Assembly (NCBI GenBank): GCA_030373325.1 | Contig: JAUCZB010000011.1 | Span: 1 to 64,000 of the forward strand | DNA length: 64,000 nt | Direction of reading: 5' to 3' | Source: Cyanobium sp. CZS25K | Lineage (GTDB): Bacteria; Cyanobacteriota; Cyanobacteriia; PCC-6307; Cyanobiaceae | Shown here: positions 18,988-27,742 of the stretch, in pieces | Position numbering within the stretch: the stretch's first letter is position 1 | How the letters are laid out: each line of letters starts with the position of its first letter | Translations under genes and position numbers: made by a program | The notes under the pieces: generated by a model | The model's database searches: none | What the model was told of the DNA's origin: nothing | Seen by the model: only the letters and a program-made list of their open reading frames with translations

Positions 18988-20808
18988 CTAGAGGCCGAAG
19001 TAACGGCAGATCAGCCAGGGGGTCGTGAGGGCGAGCGTGAGCGTGAGTGGGGCGCCGTAGCGGGCCATGTCGAGGAAGCGGTAGCGACCGGGGCCGAACA
19101 CCATCAGGTTGGTCTGATAGCCGATCGGGGTGAGGAAGCTCTGGCTGGCGGCGAGGGTGATCGCAAAGATGAAGGCCATTGGCGGCAGCGCCAGTCCCTT
19201 GGCCAGTTCCGCCGCGATCGGCAGCAGCAGCACCACCGTGGTGCCGTTGCTGAGGGCTTCGGTGAAGGCCTGGCCGAGCACGAACACCACCAGCAGCACG
19301 GCGTAGGCCGGCCATCCCTGCAGGGCTCGCAACAGGTCCTGGGCCAGGGCTTCGGCCAGGCCGGTCTTCTGCATCGCCACACTGAAACAGGTGAGGGAGC
19401 CCAGCAGCAGAATCACGTCCCAGCGGATCGATCGCTGCACCTCCCCCGGCCGCAGACAGCCGGTCGCCACCATCGCCACCATCGCCAGCAGCACCGCTGC
19501 CATCAGCGGAAGCAGCTTGAACATCGGCAGCAGGATCATCAGGGCCGCGATGGCCATGCCGGTGAATTTGCGGTCGGTGGTGGGCAGGTCCTTCTCCAGT
19601 TCGTCGAGAAGCACCAGATCGTTGTTGGCCTGCATGCCGCGGATGGCATCGAGAGGGGCCTGCAGCAGCAGCACATCGCCGGCCTGCAGCACCACCCGCC
19701 CCAGCAGCTCCCGCAGCACCTGGTTGCCGCGCCGCACCGCCAGCATGGTGGCGTTGTAGCGCTGACGGAACCGCATGTCCCGGACACTGGCACCCGCCAG
19801 GGCGGAGCCGTTGGGCAGCAACACCTCCACCACCCGCTGGGGCGACTCGGTGGCCCCGCTGAGTTCGCGCAGGTCGTCCTCCTGGTCTCCCACCGGAGCG
19901 AGGGTGATGGTGTGCTCCTGTTGCAGCCGCAGCAGGTTGTCCCGGTTGCAGCGCAGCAGCAGCCGGTCGCCGGCCTGGAGCTGCAGGTCGGCCAGGGGGG
20001 CGCTGAAGCTGTCCCCCCCCCGGTGCAGTTCCAGCACGTCCACATCGAAGCGGCGCTGCAGCCGGCTGTCATGCAGGGAGTTGCCGATCAGTTCGGACCC
20101 ATGCGGAATCAGCACGTCGGTGATGTAGCCCTCCCGGGCCAGGCTCACCAGCATGTCTTCCTCGCCCGTGCCCCGATCGGGCAGCAGACGGTCGGAGAAG
20201 AAAAAGATGTAGGTGCTGCCGATCAGCCAGACGGGAATGCCGATCGCCGTGAAACTGAACAGGTCGAGGGAGCCGAAACCCAGCTGCCGGCTGACATCAC
20301 TTGCCAGCAGGTTGGTGGAGGTGCCGAGCAGGGAGATCGTGCCGCCCAGGATCGTGGCGAAGGACAGCGGCAGCAGCACCTTGGAGGGGGAGATGCCGCG
20401 CCGATGGCACCAGCCCTCCAACACCGGCAGCAGGGTGGCCACGATCGGGGTGTTGGGAATGAAGCCCGAGATCGGCGCCACCACGCCCACCATCAGGGCG
20501 ATCATCCGCTTCGGACTGCGCACCGCATCGGAGCCGATCATGGCCCGCAGCCGATCGAGGCCACCACTGCGGAACAGGCCTGAGGCCACCGCGAACAGAC
20601 CCATCAGGGTGATCAGGGCAGGGCTGCCGAAGCCCTTGACCGCCTCCTCGGGACTCAGCACCCCGAAGGTCACCAGCAGGGCGGCCGCCAGCAGGCCCGT
20701 CACCTCCGGCGCCAGCTTGCCGCTGACAAACAGGACGATCGCCCCGATGAACACGCCGAGCGTGATCAGACCCGGACCGGTGCTGGCAACGGCGAGGAAA
20801 CTTGTCAT
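18988..20808 (-). CDS. SLC13-type permease with two TrkA-C (RCK_C) domains
   Basis: The 606-residue protein has two membrane halves of the divalent anion:Na+ symporter / ArsB superfamily (for example SGFIPNTPIVATLLPVL, GTSTNLLASDV, LGQAFTEALSNGTTVVLLLPIA). They flank two cytoplasmic RCK_C modules at about residues 215-400. Each module is recognisable by the pattern L..L.L..GD.LLL (DLQLQAGDRLLLRC and RVVLQAGDVLLLQA). Members of this arrangement in cyanobacteria and algae include sulfate transporters, but the substrate here is not proven. RCK_C domains in other transporters bind small ligands including cyclic di-AMP. It converges with the DedA gene. Confidence 0.88.
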   Translation of the reverse strand: MTSFLAVASTGPGLITLGVFIGAIVLFVSGKLAPEVTGLLAAALLVTFGVLSPEEAVKGFGSPALITLMGLFAVASGLFRSGGLDRLRAMIGSDAVRSPKRMIALMVGVVAPISGFIPNTPIVATLLPVLEGWCHRRGISPSKVLLPLSFATILGGTISLLGTSTNLLASDVSRQLGFGSLDLFSFTAIGIPVWLIGSTYIFFFSDRLLPDRGTGEEDMLVSLAREGYITDVLIPHGSELIGNSLHDSRLQRRFDVDVLELHRGGDSFSAPLADLQLQAGDRLLLRCNRDNLLRLQQEHTITLAPVGDQEDDLRELSGATESPQRVVEVLLPNGSALAGASVRDMRFRQRYNATMLAVRRGNQVLRELLGRVVLQAGDVLLLQAPLDAIRGMQANNDLVLLDELEKDLPTTDRKFTGMAIAALMILLPMFKLLPLMAAVLLAMVAMVATGCLRPGEVQRSIRWDVILLLGSLTCFSVAMQKTGLAEALAQDLLRALQGWPAYAVLLVVFVLGQAFTEALSNGTTVVLLLPIAAELAKGLALPPMAFIFAITLAASQSFLTPIGYQTNLMVFGPGRYRFLDMARYGAPLTLTLALTTPWLICRYFGL

Positions 20809-20880
20809 GGGAACGGTCTGATGGGAGGGATTTAGCAGGTCACTCCCTCGGCCGCTGCCCGGGGAGCTGATGGCGCCGTT

Positions 20881-22761
20881 TCAGAGGTAGAAGCCCACCG
20901 TGGTCACCACGCGGGTGCCCCGCTCCCGCAGGGCCCGCCGCAGGCGCAGCGTCGACTGGTTGTGCAGCAGGTTCTCCCAGCGGTGCCGGGTGACGAACAC
21001 CGGCAGCACGACCATGCAGAAGGCATGGCGATCCTTGTGGTGCGCCTGCTCAAAGCGGTGAACGAAGTCCGCCACCGGATCCACCAGGGAGCGGTAGGGC
21101 GATGGCAGCACCTCCAGCGGCACGTCCGGCAGCTGGCGGCGCCACTGTTCGCTCAGGGCCTCGGCATGGTCACCGATGAGATCCACATGCACGGCCACCA
21201 GGTCGCTGGCGACGCTGCGGGCGAAGCAGAGCGCTTCGTAGCTGCCCCGGTGCAGCTGGCCCACCAGCACCACCGTGGGAAGGCCCCCACCGGGCGGAGG
21301 GGAGGCCGGCAGGTGGAGGCGAAGCTCGGAAGCCAGGCGCAGACGCCTGGCCACGCGGTCGTAGTGGCTGCGGATGCGCCGATACATCACCACCAGCAGT
21401 GGGATCGCCAGCACCACCACCCAGGCCCCCTGGGTGAACTTGCTGACCAGCAGCACCACGTCCACCACGGCGGTGATCCCCGCACCCACGCCGTTGATCA
21501 GGGCCCTGGCGTGCCAGCCCCGGTCGCGCAGCTTCCGCCAGTGCATCACCATCCCCGCCTGGGACAGGGTGAAGCTGATGAACACCCCCACGGCATAGAG
21601 CGGAATCAGCCGGCTGACGCTGCCGTCGACGAGCACCAGCAGCAGGCCGGCCAGGCCGCTGAGGGCAAAGATGCCGTTGCTGAACACCAGCCGGTCCCCC
21701 AGGGAGCAGAGCTGACGGGGCAGAAAGCCGTCCTGGGCCAGGAAGGCCGCCAGGCGGGGAAAATCCGCATAGGCCGTGTTGGCGGCCAGCAGCAGGATCA
21801 GCAGCGTCGCCAGCTGCAGCACGAACAGCAGCGGGCCATCGCCGAAGATCCGCTCGCCCAGCTGGTACAGCAGGGTGGGTCCGTTGTCCTGCACCACCAG
21901 GCCGCTCTGGCTGGCCAGGGCGCTGATGCCGCTGAACATCAGGGCCAGCATCAGCACCATCACCACCAGCACCCGACGGGCGTTGCGCCACTCCAGGGGA
22001 CGGAAGGCGGCGACGCTGTCGCTGATCGCCTCGATGCCGGTGAGCGCGGCGCAGCCGGAACTGAAGGCCCGCATCAGCAACAGGGGGCCGATGGCCTGCA
22101 GGCCCTGGCTGCCCTGGTGGGCCGCCTCCAGCAGCCGCTGCTGCTCCGCCGCCGGCAGGGGGGGGAGCTGGCCCAGGCCTGTCTGTATTGCCCCCGCCAC
22201 CAGCAACGTCACGACGGCCCCCATGAACAGATAGGTGGGCAGGCTCAGCAACCGGGCGCTGGAGCTCACGCCGCGCAGGTTGGCGAGCATCACCAGCAGC
22301 ACCGCCAGCAGACAGAGGGGCGCCCGCTCGGGGTCCAGCACGGGAAAGTAGGAGGTGAGGGCGGCGATGCCGGCGGCCACGCTCACCGCCACCGTGAGCA
22401 CGTAGTCGATCGAGAGCGCGGCTCCGGCCACCAGGCCAGCTCCCTGACCGAGGTTCTGCTGGGAAACCCGGTAGGAGCCGCCCCCGTGGGGGTAGGCCCT
22501 GATCGTCTGCCGGTAGCTGCTGGCGACGATCAGCATCAGCGCCACGATCAGGGCCGTGATGGGCAGGGTGAAGGAGAGGGCCGCCGCCCCGCCCATCCCC
22601 AGCACCAGAACGATTTCCTGGGTCGCGTAGGCCACCGAGGAGAGGGCGTCGGAGCTGAGGATCGCCAGCGCCTCGGCGTTGCTGTAGCGCTCTTCGTGGT
22701 GGGCACTGGTGGGCAGGGGAGTGCCGATGAGCCGGCGCCGCAGGCTGTCGAGACCGGGCAT
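20881..22761 (-). CDS. APC-superfamily permease (KimA-like potassium uptake family)
   Basis: The 626-residue permease opens with RRRLIGTPLPTSAHHEERYS and LAILSSDALSSVAYATQEI, the signature of the large APC permeases that include the K+ transporter KimA. About twelve membrane segments follow (YPHGGGSYRVSQQNLG, FSSGCAALTGIEAISDSVAAF). A cytoplasmic C-terminal domain of about 180 residues carries LVGQLHRGSYEALCFARSV. I chose ATG 22761 (MPGLDSLRRR) because the track extension to 22839 is not family-like. It is divergent from the P-type ATPase gene with 134 bp between the two starts. Confidence 0.85.
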   Translation of the reverse strand: MPGLDSLRRRLIGTPLPTSAHHEERYSNAEALAILSSDALSSVAYATQEIVLVLGMGGAAALSFTLPITALIVALMLIVASSYRQTIRAYPHGGGSYRVSQQNLGQGAGLVAGAALSIDYVLTVAVSVAAGIAALTSYFPVLDPERAPLCLLAVLLVMLANLRGVSSSARLLSLPTYLFMGAVVTLLVAGAIQTGLGQLPPLPAAEQQRLLEAAHQGSQGLQAIGPLLLMRAFSSGCAALTGIEAISDSVAAFRPLEWRNARRVLVVMVLMLALMFSGISALASQSGLVVQDNGPTLLYQLGERIFGDGPLLFVLQLATLLILLLAANTAYADFPRLAAFLAQDGFLPRQLCSLGDRLVFSNGIFALSGLAGLLLVLVDGSVSRLIPLYAVGVFISFTLSQAGMVMHWRKLRDRGWHARALINGVGAGITAVVDVVLLVSKFTQGAWVVVLAIPLLVVMYRRIRSHYDRVARRLRLASELRLHLPASPPPGGGLPTVVLVGQLHRGSYEALCFARSVASDLVAVHVDLIGDHAEALSEQWRRQLPDVPLEVLPSPYRSLVDPVADFVHRFEQAHHKDRHAFCMVVLPVFVTRHRWENLLHNQSTLRLRRALRERGTRVVTTVGFYL

Positions 22762-22895
22762 GCGTCGTCGGATCCGCCGCTGAATCAACGGGAACGCTAG
22801 GGGCCGTGACAACAGGCCTGCACCACGGGCCGGTGCCACCGGCAGGCGCCAACGGATTCAATGACTAGGGTTTTTGGGATTGGTGAACCGTCGCG

Positions 22896-25661
22896 TTGAA
22901 TCCTGCCGCTCCTGCCAGTCCCTGGCACGCTCTGAGTCCTGAGCAGTGCCTGGAGAGGCTGGCGGCCAGCTCCGAGGGTCTGAGCACGGCCGGGTGCGCC
23001 GAGCGGCTGGCCAGGGTGGGGCTCAACCGGCTGGAGCTCAAGGCCGGCCGCAGCCACCTGCGCATCCTCTGGGATCAGTTCAGCAACGTGATGCTGATCA
23101 TGCTGCTGGCCGTGGCGGCGGTCTCGGCCGGGGTGGCTTTCGCGGCCCAGCGGTTCCCCAAGGATGCGATCGCCATCGTGCTGATCGTGGGCCTCAACGC
23201 CCTGCTCGGCTACCTGCAGGAGAGCCGTGCCCAGCAGGCCCTGCAGGCCCTGCGCACCATGGCCCAACCCCTGGTGACCGTGCGTCGTGACGGGATCTGG
23301 GAGCGGCTGCCCAGCGAGCAGCTGGTGCCGGGGGATCTGATCCGGCTGGAGGCGGGGGATCGGGTGCCGGCCGATGCCCGCCTGCTGGAGGTGGCCGAAC
23401 TGGGTCTACGGGAGGCGGCCCTCACCGGCGAGGCCGAAGCGGTGAACAAGCAGGCCCTGCTGGTGCTCGAGGTCTCCACGCCGGTGCTGGAACGCCAGAA
23501 CTGTGTCTTCCAGGGCACTGAGGTGGTGCGGGGCCGCGGTCTGGCGGTGGTCACGGCCACCGGCATGGGCACCGAACTGGGAAAGATCGCCCAGATGATC
23601 AACACCGCCGGCGGTGAGACCACGCCGCTCCAGGAGCGGCTCAACGGCCTGGCGCATGTGCTGGTGGGCGCGGCCCTGGCCATGGTGGCGGTGGTGGTGC
23701 TTCTGGGCTGGCTGATGGGCCAGCAGCTCCTCGACCTGCTCGAGGTGGGGCTGTCGATGGCGGTGGCGATCGTGCCGGAGGGACTGCCCGCCGTGATCAC
23801 CGTCACCCTGGCGATCGGAACGCAGCGGATGGTGGAGCGCGCCGCCCTGATCCGGCGTCTGCCGGCGGTGGAGGCCCTGGGGTCGGTCACCGTCATCTGC
23901 ACGGACAAGACCGGCACCCTCACCCAGAACCGTCAGGTGGTGCAGGAGCTGCGCAGCGGCACGCGCTCCCTGGTGGTCAGCGGCAACGGCTACGAGCCCT
24001 CAGGTGACTTCCGGGCGTCCGAGCTGGTGCCGCCCGAGGGAGCCACCGCGGGGCTGGCGGCCGGCGCTCGCGACCTGCTGCTCCTGGCCGGGGTGCTCTG
24101 CAGCGACGCCGAACTCAAACAGGAAGCGGACGGCCGCTGGGAGATCCTCGGCGACCCGACGGAGGGAGCCCTGGTGGTGGCCGCCGCCAAGGCGGACCTC
24201 GACGGCTTCGCCCTGCGCAGCCACTACCGGCGGCTGGCGGAGATTCCCTTCAGCTCGGAACGCCAGCTGATGGCGGTGTGGGTGCAGGACAAGGAGGGTT
24301 CCCTGCAGATCCCCCTGGGGGGGACGGCCGCCGGCTCCACCACCTTGATGATCAGCAAGGGGGCGCCGGAGGTGATCCTCGCCACCTGTGACCGCTGGCT
24401 GGATGGCTCCGGGGTGGCGGCTCTCACCGAACCGCAGCGCCAGTGGTGGCTGACCCAGGCCCGGGGCCTGGCGGCTTCTGGCCTGCGGGTGCTGGCCTTC
24501 GGTTGCGCCCCCCACCACCCCAGCCCGGAGCAAGAGCTCGAGCACCAGGTGCTGCTCGGCCTGATGGCCCAGCTGGATCCCGCCCGGCCCGAGGTGGCCC
24601 TGGCCGTGCACCGTTGCCGGGAGGCCGGCATCCGGCCGGTGATGATCACCGGCGACCATCCCCTCACTGCCGCCGCCATCGGCGAATCGATCGGGCTGGT
24701 GGAGGCGGGGCCCGAGGTGGTGCTGGGCAAGCAGCTGGAGGCCGCCGATGCCGCGGAGCTCGCCGCCATGGTGAGCCGCTGCAGCATCTATGCCCGGGTG
24801 CCGCCCGAGCAGAAGCTGCGCATCGTCAAGGCCTTCCAGGGTCTCGGGCAGGTGGTGGCCATGACCGGTGACGGCGTCAACGACGCCCCGGCCCTGAAAC
24901 AGGCCCATATCGGCATCGCCATGGGCATCACCGGCACGGAGGTGAGCAAGGAAGCCTCCGACATGGTGCTGCTCGACGACAACTTCGCCACCATCGTCAA
25001 TGCGGTGGAGCAGGGCCGGCTGGTGTACGCCAACATTCGCCGCTTCATCAAGTACATCCTCGGCAGCAACGTGGGGGAGCTGATCACCATCGCCTCGGCG
25101 CCCCTGCTGGGTCTGGTCGGCGTGCCGATGACGCCCCTGCAGATCCTCTGGATGAATCTGGTGACCGACGGGCTGCCCGCCCTGGCCCTGGCCCTGGAGC
25201 CCGGTGAGGAGGGGTTGATGCAGCGCCCCCCCGCCGAGCCCGGGGAGTCGATCTTCGCCCGCGGGATCGGCAGTTACATCCTGCGCATCGGGGTGGTGTT
25301 CGCCGCCATCACCATCGCGATGATGCTGTTCGTCGCCCATACGGGCAGACCCTGGAAGACCATGGTCTTCACGACGCTGTGCCTGGCCCAGATGGGCCAT
25401 GCGCTGACAACCCGCAGTGAGCGGCCCCTGATCCAGGTGGCGCCCCTCTCCAACCCCTGGCTGCTGGGGGCTGTGGTGTTCACCACCCTGCTGCAGTTGT
25501 CCCTGCTTTACGTTCCCGTTCTGTCCCGATTCTTCGGGACGATACCGCTGTCTCTCCAGGATCTGGCCATCTGCATAGGCTTCAGTCTGGTGTTTTTCCT
25601 CTACCTGGAACTGGAGAAATTCTGGCGACTGTGGCGCCGCCTTTCGGCCGCCCACGCCTGA
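22896..25661 (+). CDS. P-type cation-transporting ATPase (Ca2+-ATPase-like, type II)
   Basis: The 921-residue ion pump has the full P-type set: the actuator motif [10 protein letters not shown], the ion-site helix [14 protein letters not shown] (about residue 293), the phosphorylation motif [11 protein letters not shown] (about 335), and the hinge [14 protein letters not shown] (about 656). Membrane helices 5 and 6 carry NVGELITI and [14 protein letters not shown]. The PEGLP and NLVTD motifs point to a SERCA/PMCA-like Ca2+ or Mn2+ pump rather than a heavy-metal type. No ATG fits; the start appears to be TTG 22896, weakly supported by GGTGA 9 bases upstream. Confidence 0.92.
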   Translation: MNPAAPASPWHALSPEQCLERLAASSEGLSTAGCAERLARVGLNRLELKAGRSHLRILWDQFSNVMLIMLLAVAAVSAGVAFAAQRFPKDAIAIVLIVGLNALLGYLQESRAQQALQALRTMAQPLVTVRRDGIWERLPSEQLVPGDLIRLEAGDRVPADARLLEVAELGLREAALTGEAEAVNKQALLVLEVSTPVLERQNCVFQGTEVVRGRGLAVVTATGMGTELGKIAQMINTAGGETTPLQERLNGLAHVLVGAALAMVAVVVLLGWLMGQQLLDLLEVGLSMAVAIVPEGLPAVITVTLAIGTQRMVERAALIRRLPAVEALGSVTVICTDKTGTLTQNRQVVQELRSGTRSLVVSGNGYEPSGDFRASELVPPEGATAGLAAGARDLLLLAGVLCSDAELKQEADGRWEILGDPTEGALVVAAAKADLDGFALRSHYRRLAEIPFSSERQLMAVWVQDKEGSLQIPLGGTAAGSTTLMISKGAPEVILATCDRWLDGSGVAALTEPQRQWWLTQARGLAASGLRVLAFGCAPHHPSPEQELEHQVLLGLMAQLDPARPEVALAVHRCREAGIRPVMITGDHPLTAAAIGESIGLVEAGPEVVLGKQLEAADAAELAAMVSRCSIYARVPPEQKLRIVKAFQGLGQVVAMTGDGVNDAPALKQAHIGIAMGITGTEVSKEASDMVLLDDNFATIVNAVEQGRLVYANIRRFIKYILGSNVGELITIASAPLLGLVGVPMTPLQILWMNLVTDGLPALALALEPGEEGLMQRPPAEPGESIFARGIGSYILRIGVVFAAITIAMMLFVAHTGRPWKTMVFTTLCLAQMGHALTTRSERPLIQVAPLSNPWLLGAVVFTTLLQLSLLYVPVLSRFFGTIPLSLQDLAICIGFSLVFFLYLELEKFWRLWRRLSAAHA

Positions 25662-25849
25662 TGTTCACCGACCCGGGGCGGCGGGGTCAGACCCATCGCG
25701 CTCGCCAGCCCCGCAGGGATCAGGTGATTGATAACGACAACTTGCAGATCCCATAGGACTTTCCTTCCTGGAAAGGCCTCCACGCCGCTCCAGGGATCTT
25801 AGTCTTCGCCACCACGCGGGCCATCTCAGGACCCGACCGTTCTCCCGCC
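25662..25849 (+). promoter_or_regulatory. Leader region of the CO2-uptake NDH-1 operon, candidate promoter
   Basis: This 188-bp gap precedes ndhF3 and contains an AT-richer patch. TTGATA at 25728-25733 could be a -35 box, with a weak -10 candidate CATAGG 18 bases further on. The patch also holds ATTGAT, a half-site resembling the known NdhR/CcmR operator, but I see no matching second half at the expected spacing. Confidence 0.3.
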
Positions 25850-27706
25850 ATGACCCTGTTCTTCGCCCAGACAGCCTGGCTGGTCCCCCTCTATCCATTG
25901 CTGGCGGCCCTGGCGTCTCTGGCCTGGTCGCCCGGCTTCATCTGGAAGACGGGACCACGCCCCTGCGGCTACCTCAACCTGACGATGGTCAGCGTGGCCT
26001 TCGCCCACAGCCTGCTGGCCCTGCTGGCGGCCAATGCCCACCCGGCATCCCTGCCGCTGCACTTCGGCTGGACCTGGCTGAACACGGCCGGCCTGTCCAT
26101 CGGCTTCGACGGTTCGATCACCCAGCCGGCCCTGATCGCCACCCTGCTGGTCACCGGGGTGCACGTGCTGGCCCAGATCTTCGCCATCGGGTATCTGGAG
26201 ATGGACTGGGGCTGGCCAAGATTCTTCGGCTCGCTCAGTTTCTTCGAGGCCGGTCTTTGTGCACTTCTGCTCACGGATTCACTGTTCTTCAGCTATGTGA
26301 TTCTGGAGCTTCTCACGCTCGGCACCTATCTCATCGTCGGCACGTGGTACAACCAGTCGCTGGTGGTGAAAGGAGCCCGGGATGCCTTCCTCACCAAGCG
26401 CATCGGTGACCTCATTCTTCTGGCCGGTCTGGTGGCGATCCTGCCGGTCACGGGCACCTGGAACTTCGGCTCCCTCGTCGAGTGGGCCGCGGCCCAGGCC
26501 CCGGGCAGCCTGCCCCTGAGCCAGCAACTGATCCTGCTGGCCCTGGTGGCCGGTCCGATGGGCAAGTGCGCCCAGATTCCCCTGCACCTCTGGCTCGATG
26601 AAGCCATGGAGGGGCCCCTTCCCTCCACGGTGCTGCGGAACTCTGTGGTGGTTGCCGGTGGGGCCTGGGTGCTGCTGAAGCTCCAGCCCATGCTGGCCCT
26701 CAGCCCCCTGGTGACCACGGTGCTGGTGGTGGTGGGCGGCACCACGGCCCTGGTCGGCGCCCTGATCGCCCTGGCCCAGATCGACATCAAGCGGGCCCTC
26801 TCCTTCCTCGCCAGCAGCTGGATGGGGCTGCTGTTCCTGGCGGTGGGGCTCGGCGATCCCTCCGTGGCGGGCCATCTGTTGCTGGTCTACCCCCTGCCGA
26901 TGGCGCTGGTGCTGATGGCGGTGGGCACGGTGATCGTCAGCAACGTCACCCAGGACCTCACCCAGCTCGGCGGGCTGTGGAGCCGCCGGCCGCTGGTGGG
27001 GCTGGCCTTCCTCACCGGGGCCGGCGGCCTGATGGCCCTGCCGCCCTTCGGCGGCTTCGCCGCCATCCGCGAGCTGCTGGAGCTCTGCTCCGCCAGTGCC
27101 CAGCCGGCCCTGCTGGGGGGCTTCGTGCTCGTCACGAATGCCCTGATGGCGGCGGGCCTGGTGCGGGTCTTCGGCCTGATCTGGGGGGGCCGACCCAGCG
27201 TGTTCACCGTGCGCTCCGCCGAGGTGCTCTGGCTGATGGTGCTGCCCACCCTGCTGCTGATGGGTGTGGTGCTGCACCTGCCGATCCTGCTGGCCCGCTT
27301 CGGGGTTTTCGCTGCCACCCCCCTGCTGGGCTGGGGTCCGGCGGCGGTGCCGCTGCTGCTCTCCACCCTGGTGGGCGGCGGCCTGTCGGCGGTGTTCTAC
27401 CTGCGGCCCCATCCCCTGGCCCAGCTGCCTGCCGCCCTGGGCGGTCTGCAGGACTGGCTGGCCCACGACATGCAGACCGAGCGCTTCTACCACCGCACCG
27501 TGGTGTGGCTGGTGGTGGCCCTGACCCGGATCAGCGCCTGGCTGGATGAACGGCTTGTGGATGGCTTCACCGGCGCCACCGGTGCCATCGCCCTCCAGGG
27601 GGCAAGGCGCCTCAGCTTCACCACCTCGGGACGCTCCCAGGCCTATGCCCTCACCGTGGTTCTGGGGGTGCTGCTGATGGCCGCCTGGCTTCTGACAGGC
27701 TTCTGA
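25850..27706 (+). CDS. ndhF3: NAD(P)H-quinone oxidoreductase subunit F, CO2-uptake type (NdhF3-like)
   Basis: This is the large antiporter-like membrane subunit of the NDH-1MS complex, which couples cyclic electron flow to CO2 conversion to bicarbonate at the thylakoid. It has 618 residues and about 15 hydrophobic segments. Core motifs include LELLTLGTYLIVGTWYNQS, KRIGDLILLAGLVA and GPMGKCAQIPLHLWLDEAMEGPLP with the conserved lysine of the proton path, and the long C-terminal helix region is present. I call it the CO2-uptake form because cupA and cupS homologues follow ndhD in this locus. Three signalling genes separate it from ndhD3. Confidence 0.88.
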   Translation: MTLFFAQTAWLVPLYPLLAALASLAWSPGFIWKTGPRPCGYLNLTMVSVAFAHSLLALLAANAHPASLPLHFGWTWLNTAGLSIGFDGSITQPALIATLLVTGVHVLAQIFAIGYLEMDWGWPRFFGSLSFFEAGLCALLLTDSLFFSYVILELLTLGTYLIVGTWYNQSLVVKGARDAFLTKRIGDLILLAGLVAILPVTGTWNFGSLVEWAAAQAPGSLPLSQQLILLALVAGPMGKCAQIPLHLWLDEAMEGPLPSTVLRNSVVVAGGAWVLLKLQPMLALSPLVTTVLVVVGGTTALVGALIALAQIDIKRALSFLASSWMGLLFLAVGLGDPSVAGHLLLVYPLPMALVLMAVGTVIVSNVTQDLTQLGGLWSRRPLVGLAFLTGAGGLMALPPFGGFAAIRELLELCSASAQPALLGGFVLVTNALMAAGLVRVFGLIWGGRPSVFTVRSAEVLWLMVLPTLLLMGVVLHLPILLARFGVFAATPLLGWGPAAVPLLLSTLVGGGLSAVFYLRPHPLAQLPAALGGLQDWLAHDMQTERFYHRTVVWLVVALTRISAWLDERLVDGFTGATGAIALQGARRLSFTTSGRSQAYALTVVLGVLLMAAWLLTGF

Positions 27707-27742
27707 TCGTCCCCGGCAGGTCTGCAGCCCCATGGGCCAGAC

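Noticed and set aside
25721-25750. Possible NdhR/CcmR operator upstream of ndhF3
   Set aside because: Only one half-site (ATTGAT) is present; the second half is not found at the known spacing.
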